Origin: Chitinophagales bacterium
GTDB lineage: Bacteria; Bacteroidota; Bacteroidia; Chitinophagales; Saprospiraceae
Assembly (NCBI GenBank): GCA_022360175.1
Contig: JAKSDI010000209.1
Coordinates: 1-42,148 of the forward strand
Length of the DNA stretch: 42,148 bases
Direction: 5' to 3'
The notes below the pieces were generated by a model. It saw only the letters and a list, made by a program, of their open reading frames with translations. It was not told the DNA's origin and made no database searches. Each line of letters begins with the position of its first letter. The first letter of the stretch is position 1. Positions 34,030 through 42,147 of the stretch are shown in pieces. Both the position numbers and the translations under genes were made by a program.

Positions 34030-34059
34030 TGGTGATGTGGTGATGTGGTGATGTGGTGA
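34030..34059 (+). repeat. 8-bp tandem repeat (tggtgatg, 3.75 copies)
   Basis: Perfect tggtgatg units from 34030 to 34059, in the 69-bp gap between miaB and the sigma-54 activator gene. Related words (gatgtggt/gatgtggtg) occur at about 3195-3245. Variable copy number by slippage is likely, and it would change the spacing between the two genes. Confidence 0.85.
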
Positions 34060-34093
34060 ATATTAAAAATGAAAACAGAAAAAAGGGCTATTT

Positions 34094-35401
34094 ATGGACA
34101 GCAAGCTACAAAGCATTAAACAACGATTTGGTATCATTGGTAGGTCTCCTCTTCTTGATCGGGCTTTGGGTACTGCTGTAAGGGTTTCATCCACTGATTT
34201 GTCTGTAATGATCACAGGCCAGAGTGGAGTTGGTAAAGAGGTTTTTTCGAAAATTATTCATGCAATGAGTGCCCGCAAACACAATGGCTTTATTGCTATC
34301 AACTGTGGAGCTATACCCGAAGGGACTATCAACTCTGAACTTTTTGGTCATGAGAAGGGCTCTTTTACAGGTGCTAGTGGAGAGCGTAAAGGTTATTTTG
34401 AAACCTATGATGGAGGTACCATTTTTCTGGATGAAATAGGCGAAATGCCGCTAGATACTCAGGCTTATCTCCTTAGGGTATTAGAAACAGGTGAATTTAT
34501 CAAGGTCGGAGCTTCAAAAGTACAGAAAACGGATGTCCGCATTATAGCCGCTACCAATGTAAACTTAAAGGATAAAATCAATAATGGTAAGTTTAGAGAA
34601 GACTTATACTTTCGCCTAAATACGGTTCCAATCCATGTCCCTTCTTTGAGGGAACGCCCGGAAGATGTCTATATGTTGTTCCGTAAATTTGCTGTTGATT
34701 TTGCTGAAAAGTATCGTACAACGCCTATTCAACTAGATGAAAAAGCGCGTTTATTATTAGAAAATTATAGCTGGCCTGGTAATATTCGAGAGTTAAAAAA
34801 CATAGCTGAACAGTTGTCCGTCCTAGCTGAAGACAAAATGCTTACGCCCGAAAAGCTGCTCCAATATAGTCCTCAGTTAGTACAGCGCAACCTCCCCATG
34901 ATCAGCAATAATGGAGCGTCGAATGATAGTGCGAGCATGCAGGAAAGGGAAATTTTCTATAAGCTGATGCTCGATATGAAAAATGACCTTAATGATCTGA
35001 AATCGCTGGTATTTGAGTTGATCAGAAATAATGACCTTCGCGTACCAGATGCCGATCAGATACAAAGTCTCCAATCTCCTAGCCATTCTATCACCAAAAC
35101 ACCTGCTTACGCTCACCAAAGCGAACAGGATGTAAGTGATTTCCTTTCAGATTATCATCAGGATGAGACAGAACATGTTCATGAGGATTATCCTTCTCAT
35201 CCTATCATCATCAATAGGGATGACGCTCATACTTATGCTCAATCTGAAGAGGTAGAAGAAAATCTATCCCTGGAAGAAAACGAAAAGGATCTTATCCATA
35301 AAGCTTTACGCAAGCACAATGGCCGCCGGAAAGAAGCTGCTGCTGATTTGGGCATTTCAGAGAGAACGCTGTATAGAAAGATTAAGCAGTATGAGTTGTG
35401 A
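34094..35401 (+). CDS. Sigma-54-dependent transcriptional activator without receiver domain
   Basis: 435 residues. The AAA+ domain (about 10-245) has Walker A GQSGVGKE at 42-49, the sigma-54-contacting loop GSFTGA at 89-94 (GAFTGA in most), Walker B GGTIFLDE at 107-114, sensor I AATNVNLKD, and arginine fingers in FREDLYFRLN and RERPED. NYSWPGNIRELKN marks the end of the ATPase. A non-conserved linker (about 265-390) is rich in Asp, Glu, His and Ser. The Fis-type HTH (about 395-433: HKALRKHNGRRKEAAADLGISERTLYRKI) binds DNA. There is no N-terminal receiver or GAF domain, so regulation is not by a response-regulator phosphate. Bacteroidota often keep this type of gene next to miaB. Targets unknown. 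Confidence 0.92.
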   Translation: MDSKLQSIKQRFGIIGRSPLLDRALGTAVRVSSTDLSVMITGQSGVGKEVFSKIIHAMSARKHNGFIAINCGAIPEGTINSELFGHEKGSFTGASGERKGYFETYDGGTIFLDEIGEMPLDTQAYLLRVLETGEFIKVGASKVQKTDVRIIAATNVNLKDKINNGKFREDLYFRLNTVPIHVPSLRERPEDVYMLFRKFAVDFAEKYRTTPIQLDEKARLLLENYSWPGNIRELKNIAEQLSVLAEDKMLTPEKLLQYSPQLVQRNLPMISNNGASNDSASMQEREIFYKLMLDMKNDLNDLKSLVFELIRNNDLRVPDADQIQSLQSPSHSITKTPAYAHQSEQDVSDFLSDYHQDETEHVHEDYPSHPIIINRDDAHTYAQSEEVEENLSLEENEKDLIHKALRKHNGRRKEAAADLGISERTLYRKIKQYEL

Positions 35402-35406
35402 TTTAA

Positions 35407-35432
35407 TACACTGTAATCTAAATTACAGTGTA
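35407..35432. terminator. Shared hairpin between convergent genes
   Basis: tacactgtaat (35407-35417), loop ctaa, attacagtgta (35422-35432): a perfect 11-bp stem between the stop of the sigma-54 activator (35401) and the stop of the minus-strand hydroxylase gene (35434). T runs are lacking, so its strength as a terminator is uncertain, but the placement suits a two-way terminator. Confidence 0.6.
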
Positions 35433-35433
35433 C

Positions 35434-36252
35434 TTAATAATCCGTTTTTACTGATTTATCAAAAGGGACTTTTAGTTGATACATTAGATCATCTGCTGTA
35501 GCATCATCCAGTACATCTAGTCCATATCGTACCTTACGTGGATCATCGTATACCATGGTGCCAAAAATTCTATCCCAAAAAGAAAAGATATTTCCAAAGT
35601 TGGAATCTGTCCAGGGGCGTTCAAAGTGATGATGGAATTTATGCATATTAGGAGTGATAAAAATGATGCTCAATGCGCGATCCAACCAGCCTGGTAACAC
35701 TATGTTTGCGTGCGTAAAATAAGTAAAGAAAACCGTTGCTATTCTATAAAAAATATAATACGCTAAAGGGATACCAAATATTAATACAGTTACCAAAGAA
35801 AAGACCTCACGGATAGCATAATCGCCTGGATGATGACGGGTTCCTGTAGTTGCATCTACATTGGTATCACTATGGTGCACCAGGTGTAATTTCCACATCC
35901 ATTTTACTCTATGTAACAGATAATGGGCAAACCACTGCGCAATAAAATCCAGCAACATTACCGAAATTATCAATTCGAGCATATAGGGCCATTCTACCAG
36001 ATGTAAAAGGCCTATATTGTTTTCCGTTGCCCACACAAATATACCCGCAGTCAATAAAGTAAATAGTACATTGATCAGCAAATCCGAAGCTAAAAAGATC
36101 ATATTCAAGCCTGTATGACGTAGTTTTTTATACTTCAAACGCACTAGAGGTACAGCTCCTTCCAGCAGCCAAAAAACAGTCAAACAGGCAAAGACCCATC
36201 CTAATTTCTGAAGAGAGGTAAGTGTTGCAAATGAATCGATAAAAGCTTCCAT
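35434..36252 (-). CDS. Fatty acid hydroxylase / sterol desaturase superfamily membrane protein
   Basis: 272 residues with about four to five membrane helices (about 15-33, 50-72, 90-112, 150-182). The di-iron histidine motifs are complete: HYLLH (H110, H114), HLVHH (H123, H126, H127), RHHPGD (H140, H141) and HKFHHHF (H204, H207, H208). In this superfamily these hold two iron atoms for O2-dependent hydroxylation or desaturation of lipids, carotenoids or sterols. The substrate cannot be told from sequence. It is transcribed convergently with the sigma-54 activator and divergently from the hybrid sensor (170-bp spacer). Confidence 0.9.
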   Translation of the reverse strand: MEAFIDSFATLTSLQKLGWVFACLTVFWLLEGAVPLVRLKYKKLRHTGLNMIFLASDLLINVLFTLLTAGIFVWATENNIGLLHLVEWPYMLELIISVMLLDFIAQWFAHYLLHRVKWMWKLHLVHHSDTNVDATTGTRHHPGDYAIREVFSLVTVLIFGIPLAYYIFYRIATVFFTYFTHANIVLPGWLDRALSIIFITPNMHKFHHHFERPWTDSNFGNIFSFWDRIFGTMVYDDPRKVRYGLDVLDDATADDLMYQLKVPFDKSVKTDY

Positions 36253-36371
36253 AAATTATATACTTATATAGAGAACCTAATTTAGTGAAAATTCGCTAGA
36301 GAAACGTTTTTTTCGAAAAATATAAAAATATTGGGTCGACACTTTTTAAATAGAAATCATATACAACTTAA

Positions 36372-36401
36372 TTGAATTTTATTAATAGTATTGTATGTTT
36401 G
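36372..36401 (+). promoter_or_regulatory. Promoter of the hybrid sensor gene
   Basis: ttg (36372-36374), 19 bp, tatgtttg (36394-36401): agrees with the Bacteroidota sigma-ABfr consensus TTTG-N19-21-TAnnTTTG except that the -33 element is attga. The predicted transcript start is only about 15 nt before the TTG start codon at 36423. Confidence 0.6.
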
Positions 36402-36422
36402 GGACAAAATGACAAGCACTAA

Positions 36423-39400
36423 TTGAAACATAGAAAATTAATAATAAATATAAGTTTATTACTTTTCTTGTGGCTGCCTTTGCGCTCGCAAGAATACATT
36501 TTTAATATAGAATATCAAACAGCAGAGAACGGGCTAACCTCGCTCTCAGCTTTGACAATCTGTCAAGACAATAAGGGTTTCATTTGGATAGGTAGCAAGT
36601 ATGGACTCAACCGTTATGATGGCTATTCTTATAAATTATTTACCAAAGAAGAAAATGGTTTAAGAGAGAACTTAATAAATGGTTCTATACTGGTAGATGC
36701 TAATGAGAATTTGTGGCTAAGCTATCGTGATGAAGATGGAAACACTTTATGTGATATTTTTAATCCTTATACAGAGCGAGCCATTCCCATAGAAACCTAC
36801 ATCCCCAATCTTCCTTTTGATCCTAGTGAATTATCAGATATAGATAAAATAGAGACTCATAATATTATATGGCTACAAACAAAAACGGGTACCCTCTATT
36901 TCTATAAGAACAATCAGTTTGAAAAAATAGCAGAAGAGACACCTCCTGATATTAGAGGACTCCTAATTGATAAGAATAATAATATCTGGATTGCCTCCCG
37001 CATTAATAAACTACTGTGTATCAAGCAATCTAAAAAGTCAATCGAAACGATTACGACTCCATTCAGAATACAGAGTATTTGGCGGGGAAAGGATGATCAA
37101 ATTTGTTTGGTTGCTCAGTACGCAACTCTAGGTAAACAACAATATGCAAGTGCACCCCTCATTTGGAAAAAAAACAAAAATGATTCTATTGTAGAACCAT
37201 TAATACTTGATCTTCCCAAAATAAAATCAAAGTTTTATCCGCAGGCATTCCTTGGAAAAAATGGGTTTTGGTACGTATACAGAGCAGGCGAAATTCTTGT
37301 CTACACCTATGAGGGTAAGCAATTGCACAATTTCAGTACTACATTTGGCAAGACAATACATGGAAACCTCAGTACGTATTTAGATATGGATAATTCCATC
37401 TGGTTTACTACTCCCAGTTCCATTATAAAAACCAGTACCAGGCAAAAGCAATTTCGTTATGTTCACAGTATGACTGTGCCTTCAGATTATAGGGGAATTA
37501 CAGAAGATGATAAAGGAAATATCTACTTCCTAAATAATTCTCTATACAAATGGAATCCTGATCTTGATACCATCCACAAAATATCAAACTTCAGAGGCTC
37601 TTACGGCCTAACCTATCAGGATAGTACAATTTGGGCTGGTTTATATAATGAAAGGGTTCTTGGACGCCAACTAGATTTAAAAAAGAATACAATCATAAAA
37701 TATCCCTCTCAAAATGCAGCATATGCATTCAGTATTCTAGCTACGAATAAGCAACATAAATATCTGGTTGGCCACTTTGGTGGCATCAGTTACTTAGACC
37801 TTGAGCAAAAAAAGGTGCTGCCTTTCAAATTATATAATGAATTCGAACAACTAAAATCACTCTATGTATATCATCTGCATAGGAATAAGACGGGTATTTG
37901 GCTCGCTACAAATGCAGGTATCTTTTTAATGACCGAGCAAGAAGGAATCATCAAACATTTTGATAAAGCATCAGGGCATTTGCCGTTCGATTATATCCAG
38001 CATATAAATGAAGATAGTACAGGTGTTTTCTGGCTTGCTTCAAAGGGAGGAGGTTTAATAAGATGGGAGCCTGGCATAAAGGACACTAAAACATCTAAAT
38101 ATCAACAATTTACTACTAAGAATGGCTTGTCCAACGATTATCTATACGCAGTCTATTTCGACGATAATAATCGCCTCTGGATTCCTAGTGACGGGGGCTT
38201 GATGCAAATGGACATGAATACTTTTCAGGTACATACTTATACAACTAAAGATGGTTTGCTTCACAATGAATTCAACCTCACATCTCACCATCAATCAGCT
38301 AATGGGCAGCTCTATTTTGGAGGACTGGGTGGACTGATTAGCTTCCATCCAGATCACATTTCAAGGGATTCACATTATAATGCTCCCATAGAAATCAGTT
38401 CCTGCGAATTATTAAAAGATGAAGATTCTGAGATGACCAACCAAATGCATCATCTCCTTACTACAGGAGAGGTGGTCATGGCCCCTTCCGACAAACTGTT
38501 AGAATTGACTTTTGCCCTTTTAGATTATGAAGGGAGAGATTTACATCGATATGCCTATCAAATAGAAGGGCATCAGGATTTTTGGCACAACATTCAAGAA
38601 AACTTTCTCCGCATTACCCACCTCCCTTATGGTGTTTATACCATTAAAATAAGAGGGCAAAATATTAATAAAGGGTGGTCAAAGCACGAATTATCCATCA
38701 AGGTAAGGGTACTAAGGCCTTACTATTTACAGTGGTGGTTTATCACCTCTATTAGTCTTGGAATCATATGCATAATAGCTATTGCTATCAAATGGCGTAT
38801 TGTACGATTAGAAAAACAAAAAAGAATACTGGAAGAAGAAGTTGCCAAAAGAACTCAGAAAATAGAAGAAGATAAACAGATTATTGCTTCTCAGGCTGAG
38901 GCTCTAAAAGAACTGGATAAAACTAAGACCAAGTTTTTCTCAAATATAACACATGAGTTTCGTACTCCCCTTACCCTTATTATTGGACCATTAGAACAGC
39001 TATTGCAAGGCCAGCCCCCTCAAAATATCTACAAAAGGCGAATCAAAGGTATATTAAATAATGCCAATCATTTATTAACCTTAATTAACCAAATGCTTGA
39101 TTTGTCTAAATTGGAAAGTGGGCAAATGAAATTAGAATTGACAAGGGGAGATATTGTCAGTTATACAGAAAAATTAATACAAGGTTTCGAGCCTTTGATC
39201 GAAGCTAAAAAACTAAGATTTCAATTCATCAGTAATCCCAATAGTTGGACTACCCATTTTGACAAGGATAAATGGGACAAAATAATCTATAACTTATTAT
39301 CTAACGCTCTAAAATTCACTCCCAAAGGAGAAAACATCCAGTTAAGTCTCCTAAAAACAAGTTTAAAAGGCAAGGAAGTGGTCCGACTGGATTTGAAAGA

Positions 39401-40460
39401 TACAGGTGTTGGCATTGAATATGGCCATCTAAATCATATTTTCAATCGATTTTATCAGGCAGATGATTCTTCGAAAAGAATGCAGGGTGGTACGGGTATT
39501 GGACTTGCACTCGTAAAAGAATTAGTTGAATTACAAGGCGGTGAAATTTGGGTTAGCAGTAAGGTTGATAAAGGAACCTCCTTCGAAGTCTATATACCTA
39601 TTCCTCAAACTGCACATGAAATATCTAATAATAATTTAGATGTCTTACCAGTTCCTATCATTAAAGAATATAACAATATTCTCACGCAACCTTCTCATCT
39701 TCCAGCACAAAAGAAAAGTGGAAAATTAGAATTATTAATCATTGAGGATAATCAGGAAATGAGGGAATACATCCAATCCTGCATCGATACTTCTAAATAC
39801 AATATAACAGAAGCATCGAATGGTGAAGAAGGTGTTCTTAAAGCCCAGGCCATAATACCTGATTTGATTATCTCAGATGTCATGATGCCCCTCAAAGATG
39901 GCTATGAAGTTGTCCAGGATGTTCGTGAGTATACTGCTACTTCGCATATACCCATTATCTTATTGACAGCAAAAGCATCACTGGAAAGCCGTTTAGAAGC
40001 GCTTAATAGAGGAGCAGATGTATATCTGACCAAACCATTTAGTCCTCATGAATTAGCTCTGCGCATTCAAAAATCAATTGAAATACGTCAATTACTCCAG
40101 AAACGCTACGCTGGTACCAGTCCATCTAGCTTTGATGAAGAGTATAACAAGGAAGATGAATTCATACTCCAGCTTAAAGCATATATCATCGCTAATATTG
40201 ATCAATCCAAATTAGGTGGCGATGAGATTGGACAACATTTTGGGATGAGCCGTGTGCACTTATATCGCAAATTAAAAGCTCTGACCAATCAATCTATCAG
40301 CGCATTTGTACTTCAAATACGTTTAGAAAACGCAAAAGAATTAATCCTTAAAAGAGAAATGAATATATCTGAAATAGCTTATCAATCAGGCTTCTCTTCA
40401 GTCAGTTATTTTTCAAGGTCCTTTAAAAAAACTTACGGCATGTCTCCTTCTGAAATGTAA
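36423..40460 (+). CDS. Hybrid two-component system (HTCS) sensor-regulator
   Basis: 1345 residues starting at TTG; a TAA directly precedes it and no ATG occurs before the signal peptide (about 6-22, ending RSQ), so TTG is forced. In order: periplasmic Reg_prop propeller repeats (about 30-640: GFIWIGSKYGLNRYDGYSYKLF, NRLWIPSDGGLMQMD), Y_Y_Y domain (about 690-765), membrane helix (771-795), coiled linker, HisKA with phospho-acceptor H844 in THEFRTPL, HATPase (about 935-1065: NLLSNALKFTPKG, DTGVGIE, GGTGIGLALVKEL), receiver with D1152 in ISDVMMP and TKPF, and AraC-type HTH (about 1250-1345). HTCS proteins sense an oligosaccharide in the periplasm and switch on PULs. No PUL is adjacent here, so it is an orphan in this window. 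Confidence 0.95.
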   Translation: MKHRKLIINISLLLFLWLPLRSQEYIFNIEYQTAENGLTSLSALTICQDNKGFIWIGSKYGLNRYDGYSYKLFTKEENGLRENLINGSILVDANENLWLSYRDEDGNTLCDIFNPYTERAIPIETYIPNLPFDPSELSDIDKIETHNIIWLQTKTGTLYFYKNNQFEKIAEETPPDIRGLLIDKNNNIWIASRINKLLCIKQSKKSIETITTPFRIQSIWRGKDDQICLVAQYATLGKQQYASAPLIWKKNKNDSIVEPLILDLPKIKSKFYPQAFLGKNGFWYVYRAGEILVYTYEGKQLHNFSTTFGKTIHGNLSTYLDMDNSIWFTTPSSIIKTSTRQKQFRYVHSMTVPSDYRGITEDDKGNIYFLNNSLYKWNPDLDTIHKISNFRGSYGLTYQDSTIWAGLYNERVLGRQLDLKKNTIIKYPSQNAAYAFSILATNKQHKYLVGHFGGISYLDLEQKKVLPFKLYNEFEQLKSLYVYHLHRNKTGIWLATNAGIFLMTEQEGIIKHFDKASGHLPFDYIQHINEDSTGVFWLASKGGGLIRWEPGIKDTKTSKYQQFTTKNGLSNDYLYAVYFDDNNRLWIPSDGGLMQMDMNTFQVHTYTTKDGLLHNEFNLTSHHQSANGQLYFGGLGGLISFHPDHISRDSHYNAPIEISSCELLKDEDSEMTNQMHHLLTTGEVVMAPSDKLLELTFALLDYEGRDLHRYAYQIEGHQDFWHNIQENFLRITHLPYGVYTIKIRGQNINKGWSKHELSIKVRVLRPYYLQWWFITSISLGIICIIAIAIKWRIVRLEKQKRILEEEVAKRTQKIEEDKQIIASQAEALKELDKTKTKFFSNITHEFRTPLTLIIGPLEQLLQGQPPQNIYKRRIKGILNNANHLLTLINQMLDLSKLESGQMKLELTRGDIVSYTEKLIQGFEPLIEAKKLRFQFISNPNSWTTHFDKDKWDKIIYNLLSNALKFTPKGENIQLSLLKTSLKGKEVVRLDLKDTGVGIEYGHLNHIFNRFYQADDSSKRMQGGTGIGLALVKELVELQGGEIWVSSKVDKGTSFEVYIPIPQTAHEISNNNLDVLPVPIIKEYNNILTQPSHLPAQKKSGKLELLIIEDNQEMREYIQSCIDTSKYNITEASNGEEGVLKAQAIIPDLIISDVMMPLKDGYEVVQDVREYTATSHIPIILLTAKASLESRLEALNRGADVYLTKPFSPHELALRIQKSIEIRQLLQKRYAGTSPSSFDEEYNKEDEFILQLKAYIIANIDQSKLGGDEIGQHFGMSRVHLYRKLKALTNQSISAFVLQIRLENAKELILKREMNISEIAYQSGFSSVSYFSRSFKKTYGMSPSEM

Positions 40461-40492
40461 CAGGAAGGCAAAAGTTTGAAATAATAGTGAAA
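40455..40492 (+). repeat. Imperfect direct repeat, copy 1
   Basis: 38 bp starting with the last sense codon and stop of the hybrid sensor gene (atgtaaca...). It matches 40878-40915 at about 29 of 38 positions, including 17 of the last 18 (tttgaaatwatagtgaaa core). The pair brackets the small acyl-carrier-like gene. Confidence 0.6.
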
Positions 40493-40529
40493 CACCTTTC
40501 AAGTTTTCACTTCTAGTTTTACCCACAAA

Positions 40530-40598
40530 TATTCACTCTTAAAAGAAACCTTAGTAATCCAAAGTTGCTAGAAGGCTACTCTATTCACTCTTAAAAGA
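40530..40598 (+). repeat. 17-bp direct repeat upstream of the small gene
   Basis: tattcactcttaaaaga occurs exactly at 40530-40546 and again at 40582-40598, 52 bp apart (about five helical turns). The second copy ends 11 bp before the ATG of the small gene. This spacing suits an operator pair, though duplication by slippage would look the same. Confidence 0.8.
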
Positions 40599-40609
40599 TT
40601 GATACAATT

Positions 40610-40867
40610 ATGGCAAATGAAAATGCAGCTGAAAAACTGCAAAACATTTTTATCCATCATTTTAACATTAAACCTGACAAATTTAATTGGGACATTCCCC
40701 TTGAAAAACTTAACGAAGATTTTAAGATATTAAGCTACCTCGTTTTTCTTGAACAACTGATACAAGAAAATTTCGATAACGATATTCCAGTTATTGAAAA
40801 TATCAGCACTACTTTCCATTCTCCAAAGGATGTATTGAATCTGATAATCAACAAATTAGACAACTAA
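40610..40867 (+). CDS. Small acyl-carrier-like protein lacking the carrier serine
   Basis: 85 residues, acidic, all-helical in appearance. The layout recalls an acyl carrier protein: helix 1 (NAAEKLQNIFIHHFNI), a loop, helix 2 (LSYLVFLEQLIQENFDNDIP, like the VELVMALEEEFDIEIP part of ACP), then a helix after FHSPKDVLNLIINKL, like the TVQDAIDYI part. The DSL motif that would carry phosphopantetheine is replaced by EDFK, so it cannot be a normal carrier. No fatty-acid or polyketide genes are nearby. The gene is bracketed by 38-bp direct repeats and preceded by two 17-bp repeats. The family assignment is tentative; an unrelated small helical protein is possible. Confidence 0.55.
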   Translation: MANENAAEKLQNIFIHHFNIKPDKFNWDIPLEKLNEDFKILSYLVFLEQLIQENFDNDIPVIENISTTFHSPKDVLNLIINKLDN

Positions 40868-40877
40868 CCTTTCATAC

Positions 40878-40915
40878 ATGTAACACAGGGTAAAACATTT
40901 GAAACAATAGTGAAA
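40878..40915 (+). repeat. Imperfect direct repeat, copy 2
   Basis: Matches 40455-40492 (see there). It starts atgtaaca and contains tttgaaacaatagtgaaa. Lies 11 bp after the stop of the small acyl-carrier-like gene. Confidence 0.6.
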
Positions 40916-40935
40916 AGGTAAAAAAGATAATTCCC

Positions 40936-40953
40936 GCAGATTTGCTAATCTGC
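40936..40953 (-). terminator. Weak hairpin downstream of the hydrolase gene
   Basis: gcagatt (40936-40942), loop tgct, aatctgc (40947-40953). Read on the minus strand, a T run follows about 11 nt further, so weak termination of the minus-strand hydrolase gene is possible. It could equally end the plus-strand small gene. Confidence 0.35.
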
Positions 40954-41066
40954 AAATAAACACAAAAACTAGCAGGTTCTTTATCAAGAAGTGTTTTCTG
41001 AATACGCTAAAAATTTGTTCAAAAATAGGTTTAAAATAAGGCAGCAATCCTAATTAAAAAATGAAA

Positions 41067-41876
41067 TTACTTTTTTCGAATATGCTCAATAAATGTAGCA
41101 ATCGTATTTACATATTGCTGCATTCCAAGGCTTGCTGCTCCCCGCAGGTGCTCACCATCAAAAGTGGTGACACTGGCATTCTTTCTGCTTTCGCAAAAAA
41201 CCTGGCTATCCTTCAAGGTAGTAACAGGGTCTGTTGAGCTGGCAAATAGTAATATGGGAGTATTTAGTTTTGTTACCTGTTTCCCATCTTCAATGGCTGA
41301 AGCAGGTAGCACTACTTCTTTTTCATTTTGAATCATTACTCTTTTCTGAATAGATTCAGGAGAACTTATAAATCCTTCCCCTACAAAAAAGTCATAAGGG
41401 CTTTGCTGATAACCAACCGCCGCTACTAGTGTCCCCATTGAAAAGCTCAATATTCCTATTTTATCCTCTCCAAACTGATCTTTACACCAGTTCATAACAG
41501 CTATAAAATCTGTGATATACTCACTGTGATACATATTATCAGGCTGGTAGGTAAAGTCCTGACTATGCCCAAATCCCCGATAGTCGAAAGTAACTACCCT
41601 ATATCCTTTCTTGAGTAAATAATAAGCATAAGGCAAATTTCCTCCCATATTGCCTGCATCACTTCCTACGATGACAATAGTCGTATTTTTTGCCCTTTTA
41701 GAAATGGGTTGCATTACCCAGCTTTTTAAAACATAATCATCGGGAGTCGTTATGCTTACCTCTTCGTAGTTTAAAGCAAATTTGTTCGGTGTCTGTTTAT
41801 AGGTCCGACTGGGATTAATTGCAAAAGTTGATACTGTAAAAAGAGCCGCGCCAAAAAATAACATCATCTTTTTCAT
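41067..41876 (-). CDS. Secreted alpha/beta hydrolase
   Basis: 269 residues with signal peptide MKKMMLFFGAALFTVSTFA. An alpha/beta-hydrolase fold is clear: oxyanion-side strand TTIVIVGSDAGNMGG, strand and turn GYRVVTFDYRGFGHS, nucleophile elbow ILSFSMGTL (S146; the first Gly of GxSxG is Ser here), acid D216 in FASSTDPVT and H243 in DGEHLRG. This pattern is shared by serine aminopeptidase-like and dienelactone-hydrolase-like esterases. The substrate is unknown. It is a single minus-strand gene between the small acyl-carrier-like gene and the transposase fragment. Confidence 0.85.
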   Translation of the reverse strand: MKKMMLFFGAALFTVSTFAINPSRTYKQTPNKFALNYEEVSITTPDDYVLKSWVMQPISKRAKNTTIVIVGSDAGNMGGNLPYAYYLLKKGYRVVTFDYRGFGHSQDFTYQPDNMYHSEYITDFIAVMNWCKDQFGEDKIGILSFSMGTLVAAVGYQQSPYDFFVGEGFISSPESIQKRVMIQNEKEVVLPASAIEDGKQVTKLNTPILLFASSTDPVTTLKDSQVFCESRKNASVTTFDGEHLRGAASLGMQQYVNTIATFIEHIRKK

Positions 41877-41928
41877 TGAAATGCTGTTTTTAGATTTAGA
41901 ACATGAACTGATATAAATTTTTCTTATT

Positions 41929-41989
41929 AAGGCACTAAAAAATTATCTTTTTAGCACCTTAATATTTACTCTCCCCCGGCTTTTAGCCG
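41929..41989. other. Hairpins between hydrolase gene and transposase fragment
   Basis: aaggcactaaaaa (41929-41941) and tttttagcacctt (41948-41960) form an imperfect 13-bp stem. cggct-ttt-agccg (41977-41989) is a short perfect one just downstream of the transposase stop. They may mark the end of the insertion element or its terminator. The element boundary cannot be fixed from this window. Confidence 0.35.
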
Positions 41990-42021
41990 ACCCCTCCAAT
42001 CGTAAGACCCGTTTTCTATGG

Positions 42022-42147
42022 TTAAATCAAGGAATGATTAAGATTTTTTTCATACATAACTCCATTTCGTACTACTGCAAAAATACGGAGGATGATCTTG
42101 TTTCGAATGGCATTTACTACGCTCATATGTTCTTTACCTTCCTGTCG
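42022..42147 (-). CDS. Transposase C-terminus, IS110-like (runs off right edge)
   Basis: An open minus-strand frame enters from the right edge and ends at TAA (42022-42024). The 41 visible residues include RQEGKEHMSVVNAIRNK and IILRIFAVVRNGVMYEKN. The pattern GK..M.V.NA(I/V)RNK(I/L)..R(I/V)FA.V.....Y is the usual C-terminal end of IS110/IS116-type transposases in Bacteroidota. The DEDD and Ser catalytic parts lie outside the window, so whether it is intact is unknown. The assignment rests on the tail alone. Confidence 0.6.
   Translation of the reverse strand, partial: RQEGKEHMSVVNAIRNKIILRIFAVVRNGVMYEKNLNHSLI

Noticed and set aside
40610-40867. Ordinary acyl carrier protein
   Set aside because: The phosphopantetheine-carrying Ser of the DSL motif is absent.
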